Part shown: positions 10,181 through 21,900 of the stretch, in pieces | How positions within the stretch are numbered: the first letter of the stretch is position 1 | How the letters are laid out: each line of letters begins with the position of its first letter | Source of the DNA: Bacteroidota bacterium | GTDB lineage: Bacteria > Bacteroidota > Bacteroidia > Chitinophagales > Chitinophagaceae | DNA length: 64,000 nucleotides | Direction of reading: 5' to 3' | Assembly (NCBI GenBank): GCA_016712665.1 | Contig: JADJQP010000002.1 | Coordinates: 434,001 to 498,000, forward strand | The notes under the pieces: model-generated | Told to the model about the DNA's origin: nothing | Databases searched by the model: none | Seen by the model: only the letters and a program-made list of their open reading frames with translations | Made by a program: the position numbers and the translations under genes

Positions 10181-11565
10181 TTATTGATGTAGCAATACCA
10201 ATCCGGGAAGTACCCCTAATACAATGATGATGGCTGCATTAAGAATATATAATGCATTTTCAATTGGACTGGGTGTTTGCAACATTTCTGCATCCCCTTC
10301 TTTGAAATACATACTTATAATTACTTTGAAATAATAATAGACACTAATAGCAGCCATTAGCACTGCAAAAATTACAAGACCAATCATTTTTCCCTGCTCA
10401 ATAGTGGCAGACAATAAAAAATATTTTGCAAAAAATCCACCGGTTAAGGGAATACCTGCCAAAGAAAACAAACAGATAGCGGTAGTAGCTGCAAGCACGG
10501 GTTGCCGTTTGGCCAATCCATTAAATCCTTCAAACGTTTGATCCTTCATTTTGATGATCGCTGCAAAAACACCAAAGGAGGCTAGAGTATAAACCACACT
10601 ATATAGCATCAGACCGCGCCAAGATGTGGTATTAAAGGCGAATATGGAAAACAACATAAAACCTGCTTGGGCAATAGAAGAATAAGCCATCATACGCTTG
10701 ACGCTTTGTTGATACACTGCCGTGATGTTACCAACCAGCAACGTAAGAGCAATCATTACGGCTATGGTAACCTGCCAAGCATCGTTAATATTGCCAAATG
10801 AATAATGAAATAATTTAATAAATCCTAAAAAGGCGCTCACCTTCACTATCGTTGCCATAAAAGGCGTAAATGCGGTAGGAGTTCCATCATACACATCAGG
10901 TGTCCAAAAATGCATGGGAGCAGCAGAAACCTTAAAGCCAAATGAAATAACAAGTAGCATGATGCCAATAAATGACAAGGCATTCATTCCCTCTTTACTT
11001 ACAAATTGCATGGCAAATTTATCACTTAACACATCAAAACTTCCAGTTGCTCCATATAGCAAGGTAATTCCCATTAGGAGTATACCCGTACTAAAAGAAC
11101 CCATTAAGAAATATTTCAAGGATGCCTCGTTGCTTTTGATATTTTCCTTATCACTTCCGGCTAAAATATATTGAGGAATGGATAAAATTTCGAGGCCCAG
11201 AAACAGGATCAGTAAGCTGCTGAAGGACGAAATCAAATACACACCACACATAATAAAAAACAACAAGGCAAAATATTCTGCTTCATTTTTTCCGACTGCT
11301 GCAATATTTTTATGAAAAATAAGCACATAAAATAAACCACAACCTGTAACTAAAACATTAAACCAAGAGGAATAATTATCAAGCAAAATCATATTGAAAT
11401 AGGATTGCTCGCTTACAGAAACCAAATGGTGATCGTAAATGCTTGCTCCTAGGAGCGCTACAAATCCAACGATTGCCAAAAGAATAACCGGTCTGCTTTT
11501 CGAAATACAATTCCCGAAAACATCATCAAAACACCCAATAAAGCAGATACTACAATAGCATTCAT
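10181..11565 (-). CDS. nuoN: NADH-quinone oxidoreductase subunit N (one frameshift)
   Basis: Proton-pumping membrane subunit of complex I, homologous to Mrp antiporter subunits. The long frame shows the Proton_antipo_M core: FLGLEILSIPQYILAG, SEASLKYFLMG-like, FGFKVSAAPMHFWTPDVYDGTPT, and SIAQAGFM. Upstream in another frame, ATG at 11565 opens a normal N-terminus (MNAIVVSALLGVLMMFSGIV). The frames join if the four-T run at 11497-11500 (A-run in the gene) had one more base. Full length would be about 460 residues, normal for NuoN. It lies 22 bases downstream of nuoM in the order K-L-M-N. Confidence 0.92.
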
Positions 11566-11587
11566 TTTTGTATATTTTTTTTCATTT

Positions 11588-13031
11588 TTACCTCGTTCCG
11601 GCAATCAAATCGGTAATCAGTCGTGGATAGAAACCCAATACCAAAATAATCAATAGAATCAGAGCTAATACAAACCATTCGTTTTTGGATACATCTTTAA
11701 AATGTTCAGTATTTGTATTCATTTCACCATATGCAACCCTGCGAATCATACTCAATGTATACACTGCGGATAAAATCACACCAAGACCAGCCAATACCGT
11801 AAAAATGATTCGATACGTTGAACTTGCATTAAACACGCCATTAAACATTAAAAACTCTCCAACAAATCCATTTGTAAGTGGCAAGGCAATATTGGCAAGA
11901 GAGATGACAAGCAGCGCTATGGTAAATGTAGGTGCCACTTTTGCAATCCCTCCCATTTCATCCATATTTTGGGTAGACAATCTATTCTCGATAATATGCA
12001 CCATAAACCAAAGTCCCATAATATTAATGCCGTGGTTAAACATTTGTACAATGGCTCCCTGAGTGCCTAATTCATGTTGCGAAAAAATGGCAGCACACAT
12101 TAAGCCCACATGTGCAATAGAAGAATATGCTATCAAACGCTTGATATTATTCTGCACCATGGCCAAACAAGATGCGTAGATGATACCAATAATGGACAGA
12201 CTCATAACTACATTCGTCCAGTGTTTGCTGCCCTCAGTTACCACCGGTATCAACCAAACCATCACCGCAAATAATCCCATTTTTACCATAATGGCACTCA
12301 ACACAACCGTAATCGGCGTGGCACTTTGTTCATACGCATCTGGCTGCCAGGTATGAAAGGGAAAATAGGCATTTTGATAGCAAAGGCAACAAAAACAAGA
12401 GCCAAAACAACCAATTTTGATCAAAAAGAGGAAGTTGTTTCCCGGTTTCAACAAAGTCGTTCCAAGAAAATGAATGATTAGGAGTATGCTGATAAATATA
12501 CAAAATGGCCACTAACATTAGCAAGCTTCCAACAAAAGTGTAAACAAAAAATTTGAAGGTAACGGCAATTCTCCTCGAGCCGCCATAAAGCGATGCTAAA
12601 AAATACACCGGAATAAGAGCCACTTCCCAAAAGCCATAAAACAGTAAGGCATCCTTGGCTAGAAAAACCCCCAGTAAACCCATTTGTGAAAAAGACATCA
12701 ATCCATAAAACACCTTTTGATTTTCTGGGACTTTGTTATTGATAAATACATAAATACTGGGAAAGATAAAGGATGTCAACAGTACCATTAATAGAGCAAG
12801 TCCACTACCGATCTCAATAGTAAACCGCGCACCAATACTTTCAATCCAGGAAGCATCAAAGGCAAGCATCGGGGCATTGGTTTGGGTGGTAAACAACGAA
12901 TAGGCAATACAAGCCAATACCAAAGTAATGCTGGAAAAAAATAAGGCGGTATACTTGGCCATTGAAGCCGGACTTAGAAGAGAAAGGACCCCTCCTAAAA
13001 ATGGAACCGCTATGAGTAATATTATTAGCAT
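11588..13031 (-). CDS. nuoM: NADH-quinone oxidoreductase subunit M (two close frameshifts)
   Basis: Proton-pumping antiporter-like subunit of complex I. The first part (MLIILLIAVPFLGGVLSLL ... FYGFWEVALIPVYFLASLYGG) and second part (HTWQPDAYEQSATPITVVLSA, LIAYSSIAHVGLM, NGFVGEFLM) are both classic NuoM. They sit in different frames: one shift near 12385 and another at about 12353-12360; between them a third frame supplies the missing IKMPIFPF. Two single-base losses within 30 bp restore a ~480-residue NuoM. It follows nuoL by 39 bases. Such damage in an essential respiratory gene argues for sequence error. Confidence 0.92.
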
Positions 13032-13070
13032 TTAATTATTTATTGTTTTCAATCTTCTTTTCTGAAACTA

Positions 13071-14969
13071 TTAAAATTTGTTGACCCACACTTGTATAAT
13101 AAACAAAATAATGACACCAATGACCATCAGAAATAGATAGCCTCCTACCAAACCATTCTGCAAAAGTTTAAGTCGATTACTACTAAATTGAATAAACTTT
13201 CCTACCCCATTTACAAATGCATCAATACCGGATTTTTCAATAATATTCTCAAAAAACAAACTCACTTGTTTTACGGGAGTCACAATAATGGCCTGATACA
13301 ATTCATCTATATACCATTTATTTTCAAAGAAAGAAGCCAACCCTTTTGAAGTACTTTTTGCATCATATTTTTTAAACCCAAACCAAGCCATTAGAATTCC
13401 TGCAAGAGCAATACCAATTGCAATTACCATCAATAGGATTTCTGTTTGATGTGAAAGTTCATGGTCGACAGAAACCTTTATGAGTAGTGGTCGGATGAAG
13501 GCGTCCAAATGGTGGCCTCCACCCAAAACATGCGGTATCCCGATGAGTCCACCCACTATAGAAAGGAATGCGAGTACCATCAAGGGCATGGTCATCAGCA
13601 AAGGACTTTCATGGAGATGTTCCCGCTGATGATTGGTTCCTCTAAATTCGCCGAAAAAAGTAATAAATAACAAACGAAACATATAGTAGGCAGTCATCAA
13701 GGCTGCAAGCATCCCCAATACCCAAAATACTTTGCCGTATACACCATGATTAAAAACATGCATCATGATTTCGTCTTTTGAAAAGAAACCACTTAGAGGC
13801 GGGATCCCTGCTATTGCAATACATCCAATTAGAAAGGTGCCGTAGGTAATTTTCATCTTTCCCCGCAAGCCTCCCATATTTCGAATATCTTGCTCACCGC
13901 CCACTGCATGTATAACCGAACCTGACCCTAGGAATAATAAGGCTTTAAAAAAGGCATGTGTAATTACATGAAATACTGCTGCTGTGTAGGCGCCAACACC
14001 TAAGGCCATAAACATAAAGCCTAGTTGACTAACGGTGGAATAAGCCAATACTTTTTTTATATCATTCTGTCTGGTAGCAATGGTGGCGGCAACCAAGGCC
14101 GTTGCCAACCCAATTACCAAAATAACTTGCTGCGCCTGCTCACTCAAAGAAAAAATAAAATTGCTTCGGGTAATCATATACACACCAGCTGTAACCATGG
14201 TAGCTGCATGAATCAATGCCGATACCGGTGTTGGACCAGCCATCGCATCAGGAAGCCACGTAAATAATGGTATTTGAGCACTTTTTCCGGTTGCACCTAT
14301 AAAGAAACATAGAGCAACTGAGGTAACAAAAGTAGCATCAATAGTTCCTGCACCAAATGCAGATTGTAAGGTTAAATAGTCGAGGTTTCCAAATTTTGAA
14401 AAGAGTAAAAAGATGCCTACTAAAAAACCTAGATCTCCGATTCGATTCATCACAAAAGCCTTTTGAGCTGCTACGGTATAGGCAACATTTTTATACCAAA
14501 ATCCAATGAGCAAATACGAACACAAGCCAACCCCTTCCCAACCAATAAACATTATTAGATAATTAGCCCCGAGCACCAATATGAGCATTGAAAAAACGAA
14601 GAGATTTAAGTAGGAAAAGAATTTACCAAAACCTTCATCATGGCTCATATATGAAATGGAATATAAATGAATTAGAAATCCAATGCCTGTAATCACTAAT
14701 AAGAAAATACTACTGAGCGCATCCACTTGAAAGTCAAAGGGTATGTTCATATTACCAATATTCAAAAAATCGAATAAATGCACAATAACCGGACTAGCTG
14801 AAGTGCCTGATTTGATTTCAAAAAAAATCAAAAGTGATACCACAAAGGAAGCCAAAATAGCCGTTGAGGCAATCCAACCTGAGGCCTTGCCTAAATGATT
14901 TCTACCCAAACCCGTGACTAAAAAACCGATAAATGGAAACAAAGGCACCAACCAAACCAAATTTGTCAT
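13071..14969 (-). CDS. nuoL: NADH-quinone oxidoreductase subunit L
   Basis: Largest antiporter-like subunit of the complex I membrane arm, with the long lateral helix at its C-terminus. 632 residues, the usual size, and unbroken. Clear NuoL motifs: FSMLILVLGANYLIMFIGWEGVGLCSYLLIGFW in part (about residues 130-160), the discontinuous helix region IPLFTWLPDAMAGPTPVSALIHAATMVTAG, and AYSTVSQLGFM. The ATG at 14967-14969 gives MTNLVWLVPLFPF, a normal start. Sixteen bases separate it from nuoK upstream. Confidence 0.97.
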   Translation of the reverse strand: MTNLVWLVPLFPFIGFLVTGLGRNHLGKASGWIASTAILASFVVSLLIFFEIKSGTSASPVIVHLFDFLNIGNMNIPFDFQVDALSSIFLLVITGIGFLIHLYSISYMSHDEGFGKFFSYLNLFVFSMLILVLGANYLIMFIGWEGVGLCSYLLIGFWYKNVAYTVAAQKAFVMNRIGDLGFLVGIFLLFSKFGNLDYLTLQSAFGAGTIDATFVTSVALCFFIGATGKSAQIPLFTWLPDAMAGPTPVSALIHAATMVTAGVYMITRSNFIFSLSEQAQQVILVIGLATALVAATIATRQNDIKKVLAYSTVSQLGFMFMALGVGAYTAAVFHVITHAFFKALLFLGSGSVIHAVGGEQDIRNMGGLRGKMKITYGTFLIGCIAIAGIPPLSGFFSKDEIMMHVFNHGVYGKVFWVLGMLAALMTAYYMFRLLFITFFGEFRGTNHQREHLHESPLLMTMPLMVLAFLSIVGGLIGIPHVLGGGHHLDAFIRPLLIKVSVDHELSHQTEILLMVIAIGIALAGILMAWFGFKKYDAKSTSKGLASFFENKWYIDELYQAIIVTPVKQVSLFFENIIEKSGIDAFVNGVGKFIQFSSNRLKLLQNGLVGGYLFLMVIGVIILFIIQVWVNKF

Positions 14970-14985
14970 ACTAAATTTTTTCTAT

Positions 14986-15284
14986 TTAATTTTTTAATCG
15001 GTTTAATATATTAATATCTATGGATCGAACTTTTCGATACATCAACACAATAATGGAAAGGCCAACACTTACTTCAGCAGCAGCTACCACCATAATAAAA
15101 AACACAAAAATTTGTGCGTCGGCATTGTTATGCATTTTGCTAAAGGTCACCATTAATAGATTCACCGCATTTAGCATCAACTCAATACACATCAAAATGA
15201 TAATAGCGTTCCGTCGCATCAGCACGCCCATTACCCCAATACAAAAAGTGCAAAACTGAGAAACAAATAATATTCGGTTGGCAT
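14986..15284 (-). CDS. nuoK: NADH-quinone oxidoreductase subunit K (one frameshift)
   Basis: Small three-helix subunit in the proton pathway of complex I. The body is textbook NuoK: VMGVLMRRNAIIILMCIELMLNAVNLLMV, then QIFVFFIMVVAAAEVSVGLSII. The true N-terminus is in another frame: ATG at 15284 gives MPTEYYLFLSFALFVLG, the expected family opening. The frames join if the G-run at 15234-15237 (C on the plus strand) had five rather than four bases. About 100 residues when corrected. It is the first nuo gene here; nuoJ, its normal upstream neighbour, is absent. Confidence 0.92.
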
Positions 15285-15307
15285 GCAGGCAGTTTAAAAA
15301 AGTTGCA

Positions 15308-15315
15308 CAAAAATA
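15308..15315 (-). promoter_or_regulatory. -7 box upstream of nuoK
   Basis: TATTTTTG on the minus strand, 23 bases before the corrected nuoK ATG. No good -33 box. Compatible with nuoKLMN being transcribed from here. Confidence 0.35.
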
Positions 15316-15888
15316 GTACTTCAGCATCTAAAAAAGTAGTACTTTCTGAAATAAATATTAAGGGCTACGAATCACGTAAAAACGAGTTTCCGTAAAACGG
15401 TACAAGGAGGTGATTCCAACAATATTTCAAAAGATTTCAAATTATTATAGGTTGCTACTTCTAACAATTAATCAAACGTAGGGCAATACGTATCTAACAA
15501 ATCGCATCAAACCTTCAGAAAATGTAAATAGGGACACGTAATTTTGTAACAAACCTCTTCATGCATCCATCTTTTCACTTTTTCCATTAGGGGTTTCTTG
15601 GCGTATTGCAAGCCATCCCTTCTGATCAACAAGTAAAAAATGCCCTAAATTGGTTACGTTGTTTACCAATTACTTACCTAAAAGGCAATGGCAATCCACC
15701 CTTGGATTTCCACAATTTTGAAATTTATACGAAAAATCATTAAATATGCATATTTTTATTATATAATAAATATATAATTCGTTTTTTATTTTTATTGTTT
15801 TCATTGTATATTACATAATTTCAAATACGTATTAAAAATTCGTTTAATCGAAACATCCTTGGCATTCGCCGCAAATCAATTTGTCATA
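15316..15888. other. Long AT-rich intergenic region upstream of nuoK and the adhesin
   Basis: Divergent regulatory space between nuoK and the giant adhesin. It contains a strongly AT-rich block (about 15735-15840). A short stretch at 15561-15743 reads like coding sequence (GFLGVLQAIPSDQQVKNALN) but has an in-frame TAG near its start and matches nothing I recognise. No trace of nuoJ was found. Confidence 0.5.
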
Positions 15889-15923
15889 TTGGTATCATAT
15901 TTGTTATATCCCCTATAAATTTG
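15889..15923 (+). promoter_or_regulatory. Candidate promoter of the giant adhesin
   Basis: TTG (15889-15891), 24-base spacer, TAAATTTG (15916-15923). The spacer is slightly long for the TTG-N17-23-TAnnTTTG pattern. The -7 box is exact and the adhesin ATG follows 63 bases later. Confidence 0.4.
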
Positions 15924-15986
15924 TTAACAAAAATTATGGTATCTACTTGATAGTTAATACCTTCAAGGCAAAATCTAAAATTTCTA

Positions 15987-18900
15987 ATGAAAAAAATCTA
16001 CACACTACTTTTTTCTTTGGTATTTCTTTCGCGTTTACACAAAAGCTGCATGCTTCCCATGCTGCAGGTGGTGAACTTGTCTATGAATTAGTCCCGAATA
16101 CTACCAACCAATATAAATTTACGTTTAAGTTTTATAGAGATTGCAGCGGCGTAGCAGAACCTAGCACATTTAATATGTGTTATAATAATAGCTGTGGTGT
16201 CAATAACCAAAGCGTTACCTTAAGTAAATTGGTCGGATTATTACCAAATGGCAAACCAAATGGGAGTCCGATACTAACCACAGGCTGTTATAATGGTCCT
16301 ACGATTTGTGAAGGGGGCAATTTGCCGGGCTATCGCGAATGGTGGTATACGGGAACGGTGACATTAAACAGTACTTGTAACTTTTGGCGTTTCTGGGTCT
16401 CTTTGTGCTGTAGAAATAATGCCATCGGAAATGTGGTTACTCCTGGTTCACAAAATATTTTTGTTGAAGCTACCTTCGACAATACTATTCACAACCTGAA
16501 TAGTTCCCCATTTATCGCATCCCCGCCTATTGCCTATTTCTGTGCCAACACACCCTCAACAGCCTATTATACAGGAATTGATCCGAATGGTGACTCATTA
16601 ACCTATGAATCTATTAATCCACGACATGCTGGAACAGCTTGCAACAATCTAAATCCGATAAATATTTTTTCCGCGCCATATACCTTTACCGACCCCTTTC
16701 CAACAGGTAATACATTTAATGTAAATCCACTTACCGGAGTGATTACCTTTACACCAACTGTGCAGGGAGCTTGGGTATTTACCATAAAAGTAAATGAATA
16801 CCGAAATGGTCAGTATATCGGATTTATTATGCGTGATATTCAATTTGTGGTTACGGTTTGTAATTTACCGAATCCCCTCAACGTATTTGGAATTTATTCC
16901 CCTATTTTATGTTATGGTGGCACCACCACACTAACTGCTTTAGGAAGCGGTGGCATTCCACCCTACCAATACCAATTTAATGGAGGAGGTTTCCAAGCAA
17001 ATAATCAATTGGCAAATGCAGTCGCCGGCATTTATACAATAAATATTATGGATGCAAATGGTTGCATTGACACATCCATTATTACTATTAATCAACCACC
17101 ACCATACCTTGCCAACGTAAATAATATTGTGAATCCACTTTGTGGTGGACTGTGCACCGGTACAGCACAAGCAAGTGTTACAGGAGGAGTACCCCAAGTA
17201 CTTATAGTATTTCTGCACCAGGCATCATCAATGCCAACTCCGGTGCCATCTCTTCACTTTGCAATGGCAATTACACTGTTACAGCCACTGACGCAAATAG
17301 ATGTACAGCCACTACCACGCTCACTATCAATGCACCGGTTTTAACAGTAAACATTACCAATATTGTGGATGTATCCTGTAATGGCAATTGCAACGGATCG
17401 GCCATGGCCTCCACTGTCGGAGGTGCTAACCCTTTAACATACAGCATAACCGCACCGGGAAATATAAACGCCGTTACTGGTAGCATGACCAATTTATGTA
17501 TTGGAAACTATACCGTTACGGTAACCGATGCCAATGGTTGCACAGGTAGTGCTTCCTTTGCAATTGTCGGCCCCTTAATGTTGGTTAATGTTAGTAACAT
17601 AGTAGCCCCCCTTTGCAATGGACTGTGCACAGGAACTGCTTCTGCCAATGCAACTGGTGGCTTTAACCCGATTACGTATTCAATTTCTGCTCCAGGAATT
17701 ATCAACCCTACCACCGGCGCCATATCGGCACTTTGCGCCGGAACCTATACCGTGCTGGCATCCGATGCCAATACCTGTACCGGTTCAACGGTATTTACGG
17801 TTTCAACTCCACCAGCGTTAAGCATTTCGGTTTCAAATATTATTAATGAAACATGCAACGGCATGTGCAATGGTTCCTCCAAATCAACAGCTTCAGGTGG
17901 CGTACTGCCCTATACCTACAGCATTTCAGCACCCGGAATTACAAATCCTGCAACAGGAGTAAATAGTAGTTTGTGCGGCGGAAGCTATACAGTGACCGTT
18001 ACCGATGCAAATGGTTGCACGGCAACTTCTGTATTTTCGATTATTCCCGCCACACTAATTAATGTTTCCGTGTCCAATATCACAGATGTTACTTGCAACG
18101 GTTTGTGCAATGGTACTTCACAAACCACCGCTACTGGTGGAAATCCACCATACACCTATGCCATTTCCGCACCTGGAATTACAAACCCTGCCACAGGTGC
18201 CAATACGAACTTATGTGCAGGAACCTATACGGTTACGGTTACAGATGCAAGTGGTTGTACTGGTACTACCCAATTTGCAATTACGCAAGCACCGATTTTA
18301 GGTGTATCAGTAGTAAATATCAATCCAATCTCTTGTAACGGAATGTGCGATGGCACCGCTCAGGCAAGTGGTACTGGCGGAACCTCTCCATACAGCTATT
18401 CTATTACGGCCCCTGCTATCATAAATGCTACAAGTGGTGCCATAACTGCACTTTGCGCAGGTTCTTATACCATTACGGTGACGGATGCAAACGGATGCAC
18501 TGCTACAACCCTCCATCAGGTTTCACAACCAGCTATACTCGCTTGGGCAAATGCAGTCGTTACTAATGTTACCTGTTTTGGTGCTACAGATGGCATCATT
18601 ACAGCTACCACCACAGGTGGTACGGCGCCCATCAATTACAACCTACAACCAGGCAACCAAAATATTGCATCAGGTATCTTTACAAACCTAATTGCAGGTG
18701 TATACACCGTTTTGGCAACAGATGCAAATGGTTGCTCTATCAGTACCGTTCTTACCATTACTGAACCACCAATTTTACAAATAAGTGCACTTGCCAACAC
18801 ACAACCTACCTGCGTACCCGGCAATGATGGAACCATTACCGTTACCGCAACAGGAGGCACTCCAACATACACATACAATATTGGTGGGGCCAATCAGGCA

Positions 18901-21900
18901 GGCAATGTCTTCAACAATGTCGCTGCTGGCAACTATACCGTTACCGTTACTGATGCCAATGGCTGCACCGCAACAAGTGCCGTGATCATTACTCCTCCAA
19001 ACTCTCCTATTATTACTAGCTTAGTAGCGACCGATGTTCTTTGTAATGGTGGAAGTACCGGAACCATCACAGCCACTGCCACCGGCGGATTAGGCTTACT
19101 GAACTACAATTTACAACCTACCAATCAAAACAATGCAAATGGCCTCTTCATTAATTTAGCAGCAGGTGTGTATACAGTTACGGTCGGCGATGCCAATGGC
19201 TGTACCATCAGCAGTACTATCAGCATTGCCGAACCCACTCTACTTACTTGGACGGCTACCACCATAATCAATGTAAATTGCAATGGAGGAAATGATGGTG
19301 AAATCACCGCGCAAGCGACCGGTGGTACAGGTGTTATTTCTTATACCTTACAGCCCAATAATATTACAAACAATACAGGTTTGTTCACAAATCTAATTGC
19401 AGGAAATTATACGGTAACAGCAACGGACGCAAACGGTTGCACATTGACAACTGCTATCCAAATTACAGAACCTCCTATACTCGCTTGGGCAAATACAGTG
19501 GTGACGAATGTAACCTGTTTTGGCGCTACAGATGGCAGCATTACAGCTACTACCATAGGTGGTACGGCGCCCATCAATTACAACCTACAACCAGGCAACC
19601 AAAATAATGCATCAGGTATCTTTACAAACCTAATTGCAGGTGTATACACCGTGTTGGCAACAGATGCAAATGGTTGCTCAATTAGTACCGTTCTTACCAT
19701 TACTGAACCACCTATTTTACAAATAAGTGCACTTGCCAACACACAACCTACCTGCGTACCCGGCAATGATGGAACCATTACCGTTACCGCAACAGGAGGC
19801 ACTCCAACATACACATACAATATTGGTGGAGCCAATCAGGCAGGCAATGTCTTCAACAATGTCGCTGCTGGCAACTATACCGTTACCGTTACTGATGCCA
19901 ATGGCTGCACCGCAACAAGTGCCGTGATCATTACTCCTCCAAACTCTCCTATTATTACTAGCTTAGTAGCGACCGATGTTCTTTGTAATGGTGGAAGTAC
20001 CGGAACCATCACAGCCACTGCCACCGGCGGATTAGGCTTACTGAACTACAATTTACAACCTACCAATCAAAACAATGCAAATGGCCTCTTCATTAATTTA
20101 GCAGCAGGTGTGTATACAGTTACTGTCGGCGATGCCAATGGCTGTACCATCAGCAGTACTATCAGCATTGCAGAACCCACTCTACTTACTTGGACGGCTA
20201 CCACCATAATCAATGTAAATTGCAATGGAGGAAACGATGGTGAAATCACCGTGCAAGCGACCGGTGGTACAGGTGTTATTTCTTATACCTTACAGCCCAA
20301 TAATATTACAAACAATACAGGTTTGTTCACAAATCTAATTGCAGGAAATTATACGGTAACAGCAACGGACGCAAACGGTTGCACATTGACAACTGCTATC
20401 CAAATTACAGAACCTCCTGTACTCGCTTGGGCAAATACAGTCGTTACTAATGTAACCTGTTTTGGCGCTACAGATGGCAGCATTACAGCTACTACCACTG
20501 GTGGTACGGCGCCCATCAATTACAACTTACAACCAGGCAACCAAAATAATGGATCAGGTATCTTTACAAACCTAATTGCAGGTGTATACACCGTTTTGGC
20601 AACGGATGCAAATGGTTGCTCAATTAGTACCGTTCTTACTATTACCGAACCACCTATTTTACAAATAAGTGCACTTGCCAACACACAACCTACCTGCGTA
20701 CCCGGCAATGATGGAACCATTACCGTTACCGCAACAGGAGGCACTCCAACGTGCACATACAATATTGGTGGAGCCAATCAGGCAGGCAATGTCTTCAACA
20801 ATGTCGCTGCTGGCAACTATACCGTTACCGTTACTGATGCCAATGGCTGCACCGCAACAAGTACCATCAGTATAGCCCCTCCTACTTCCCCAATTATTAC
20901 TTCAGCAGTGGCTACTGACGTACTATGTAATGGCGCAAGTACCGGAACCATCACGGTAATTGCTAGCGGTGGCTTGGGTGCTTTGAACTATAATTTACAA
21001 CCTACCAATCAAAACAATGCAAACGGCATTTTTAATAATTTGCCGGCAGGTGTTTATACCATTACAGTTGGAGATGCCAATGGTTGTACCGCAACAAGTA
21101 CCATCACTATTCAGCAACCAATTGCATTAAGCTGGACGCAAATTAATGTAGTAAATGTAAATTGTAATGGCGCTACGGATGGATCTATTACCGTGACTGC
21201 AAGTGGCGGAACTGGCACCATTTCGTACAATTTACAACCAAATAATATCAATAATCTAACTGGGATTTTTCAAAATTTAGCTGCAGGTGCCTACACCATA
21301 ACAGCCACTGACGCCAACAATTGTACACTGACCATATTTTTGCAAATAACACAACCAACTGCATTAACTTGGGTAAGCACAGCTGTCACTGATGTCAGCT
21401 GCAACGGAGGTAATAATGGTACCATTGCCACTCTGGCAACAGGTGGTATCGGAGCCATAAACTACAATTTACAGCCAGGCAATCAGAATAATGCAAACGG
21501 TAATTTCAACAACCTAATTGCTGGTATGTATACTGTATTAGTTAGTGATGCCAATGGCTGTACCCTAACTACCCTATTAACTATTGTCGAACCTCAAATT
21601 TTACAATTGGGTATTACAACCACACCACCAACTTGTGTACCGGGCAACGATGCAAGCATTACCATTACAGCTTCTGGTGGTACCCCTCGTACCAATTCAA
21701 CATAGGGGGCGCCAACCAAGCAAACAATGTCTTTAACAATATAGCTGCAGGCACCTATACTATTACGGTTACCGATTTGAATGGCTGTACTGCTAGCAGT
21801 GTAGTAACCATTGCTCCTCCAAATGCCCCTATTATTACAGCCGCCGTACCAACTGATGCTCAATGCAATCCTACTAATACAGGTACTATTACCGTAACTG

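Noticed and set aside
15404..15414. Perfect Shine-Dalgarno-like AAGGAGGTGAT, also resembling the reverse complement of a 16S rRNA end
   Set aside because: No start codon follows at proper distance, Bacteroidota rarely use such sites, and the flanks are not rRNA sequence.
18636..20777. Three similar 85-residue minus-strand ORFs
   Set aside because: They recur only because the 942-bp sense units recur; their sequence mirrors the codons of the SprB repeats.
18539..20863. Regular repeats that might suggest a CRISPR array or satellite
   Set aside because: The units are 942 bases long, coding, and keep the SprB reading frame; there are no short repeats with unique spacers.
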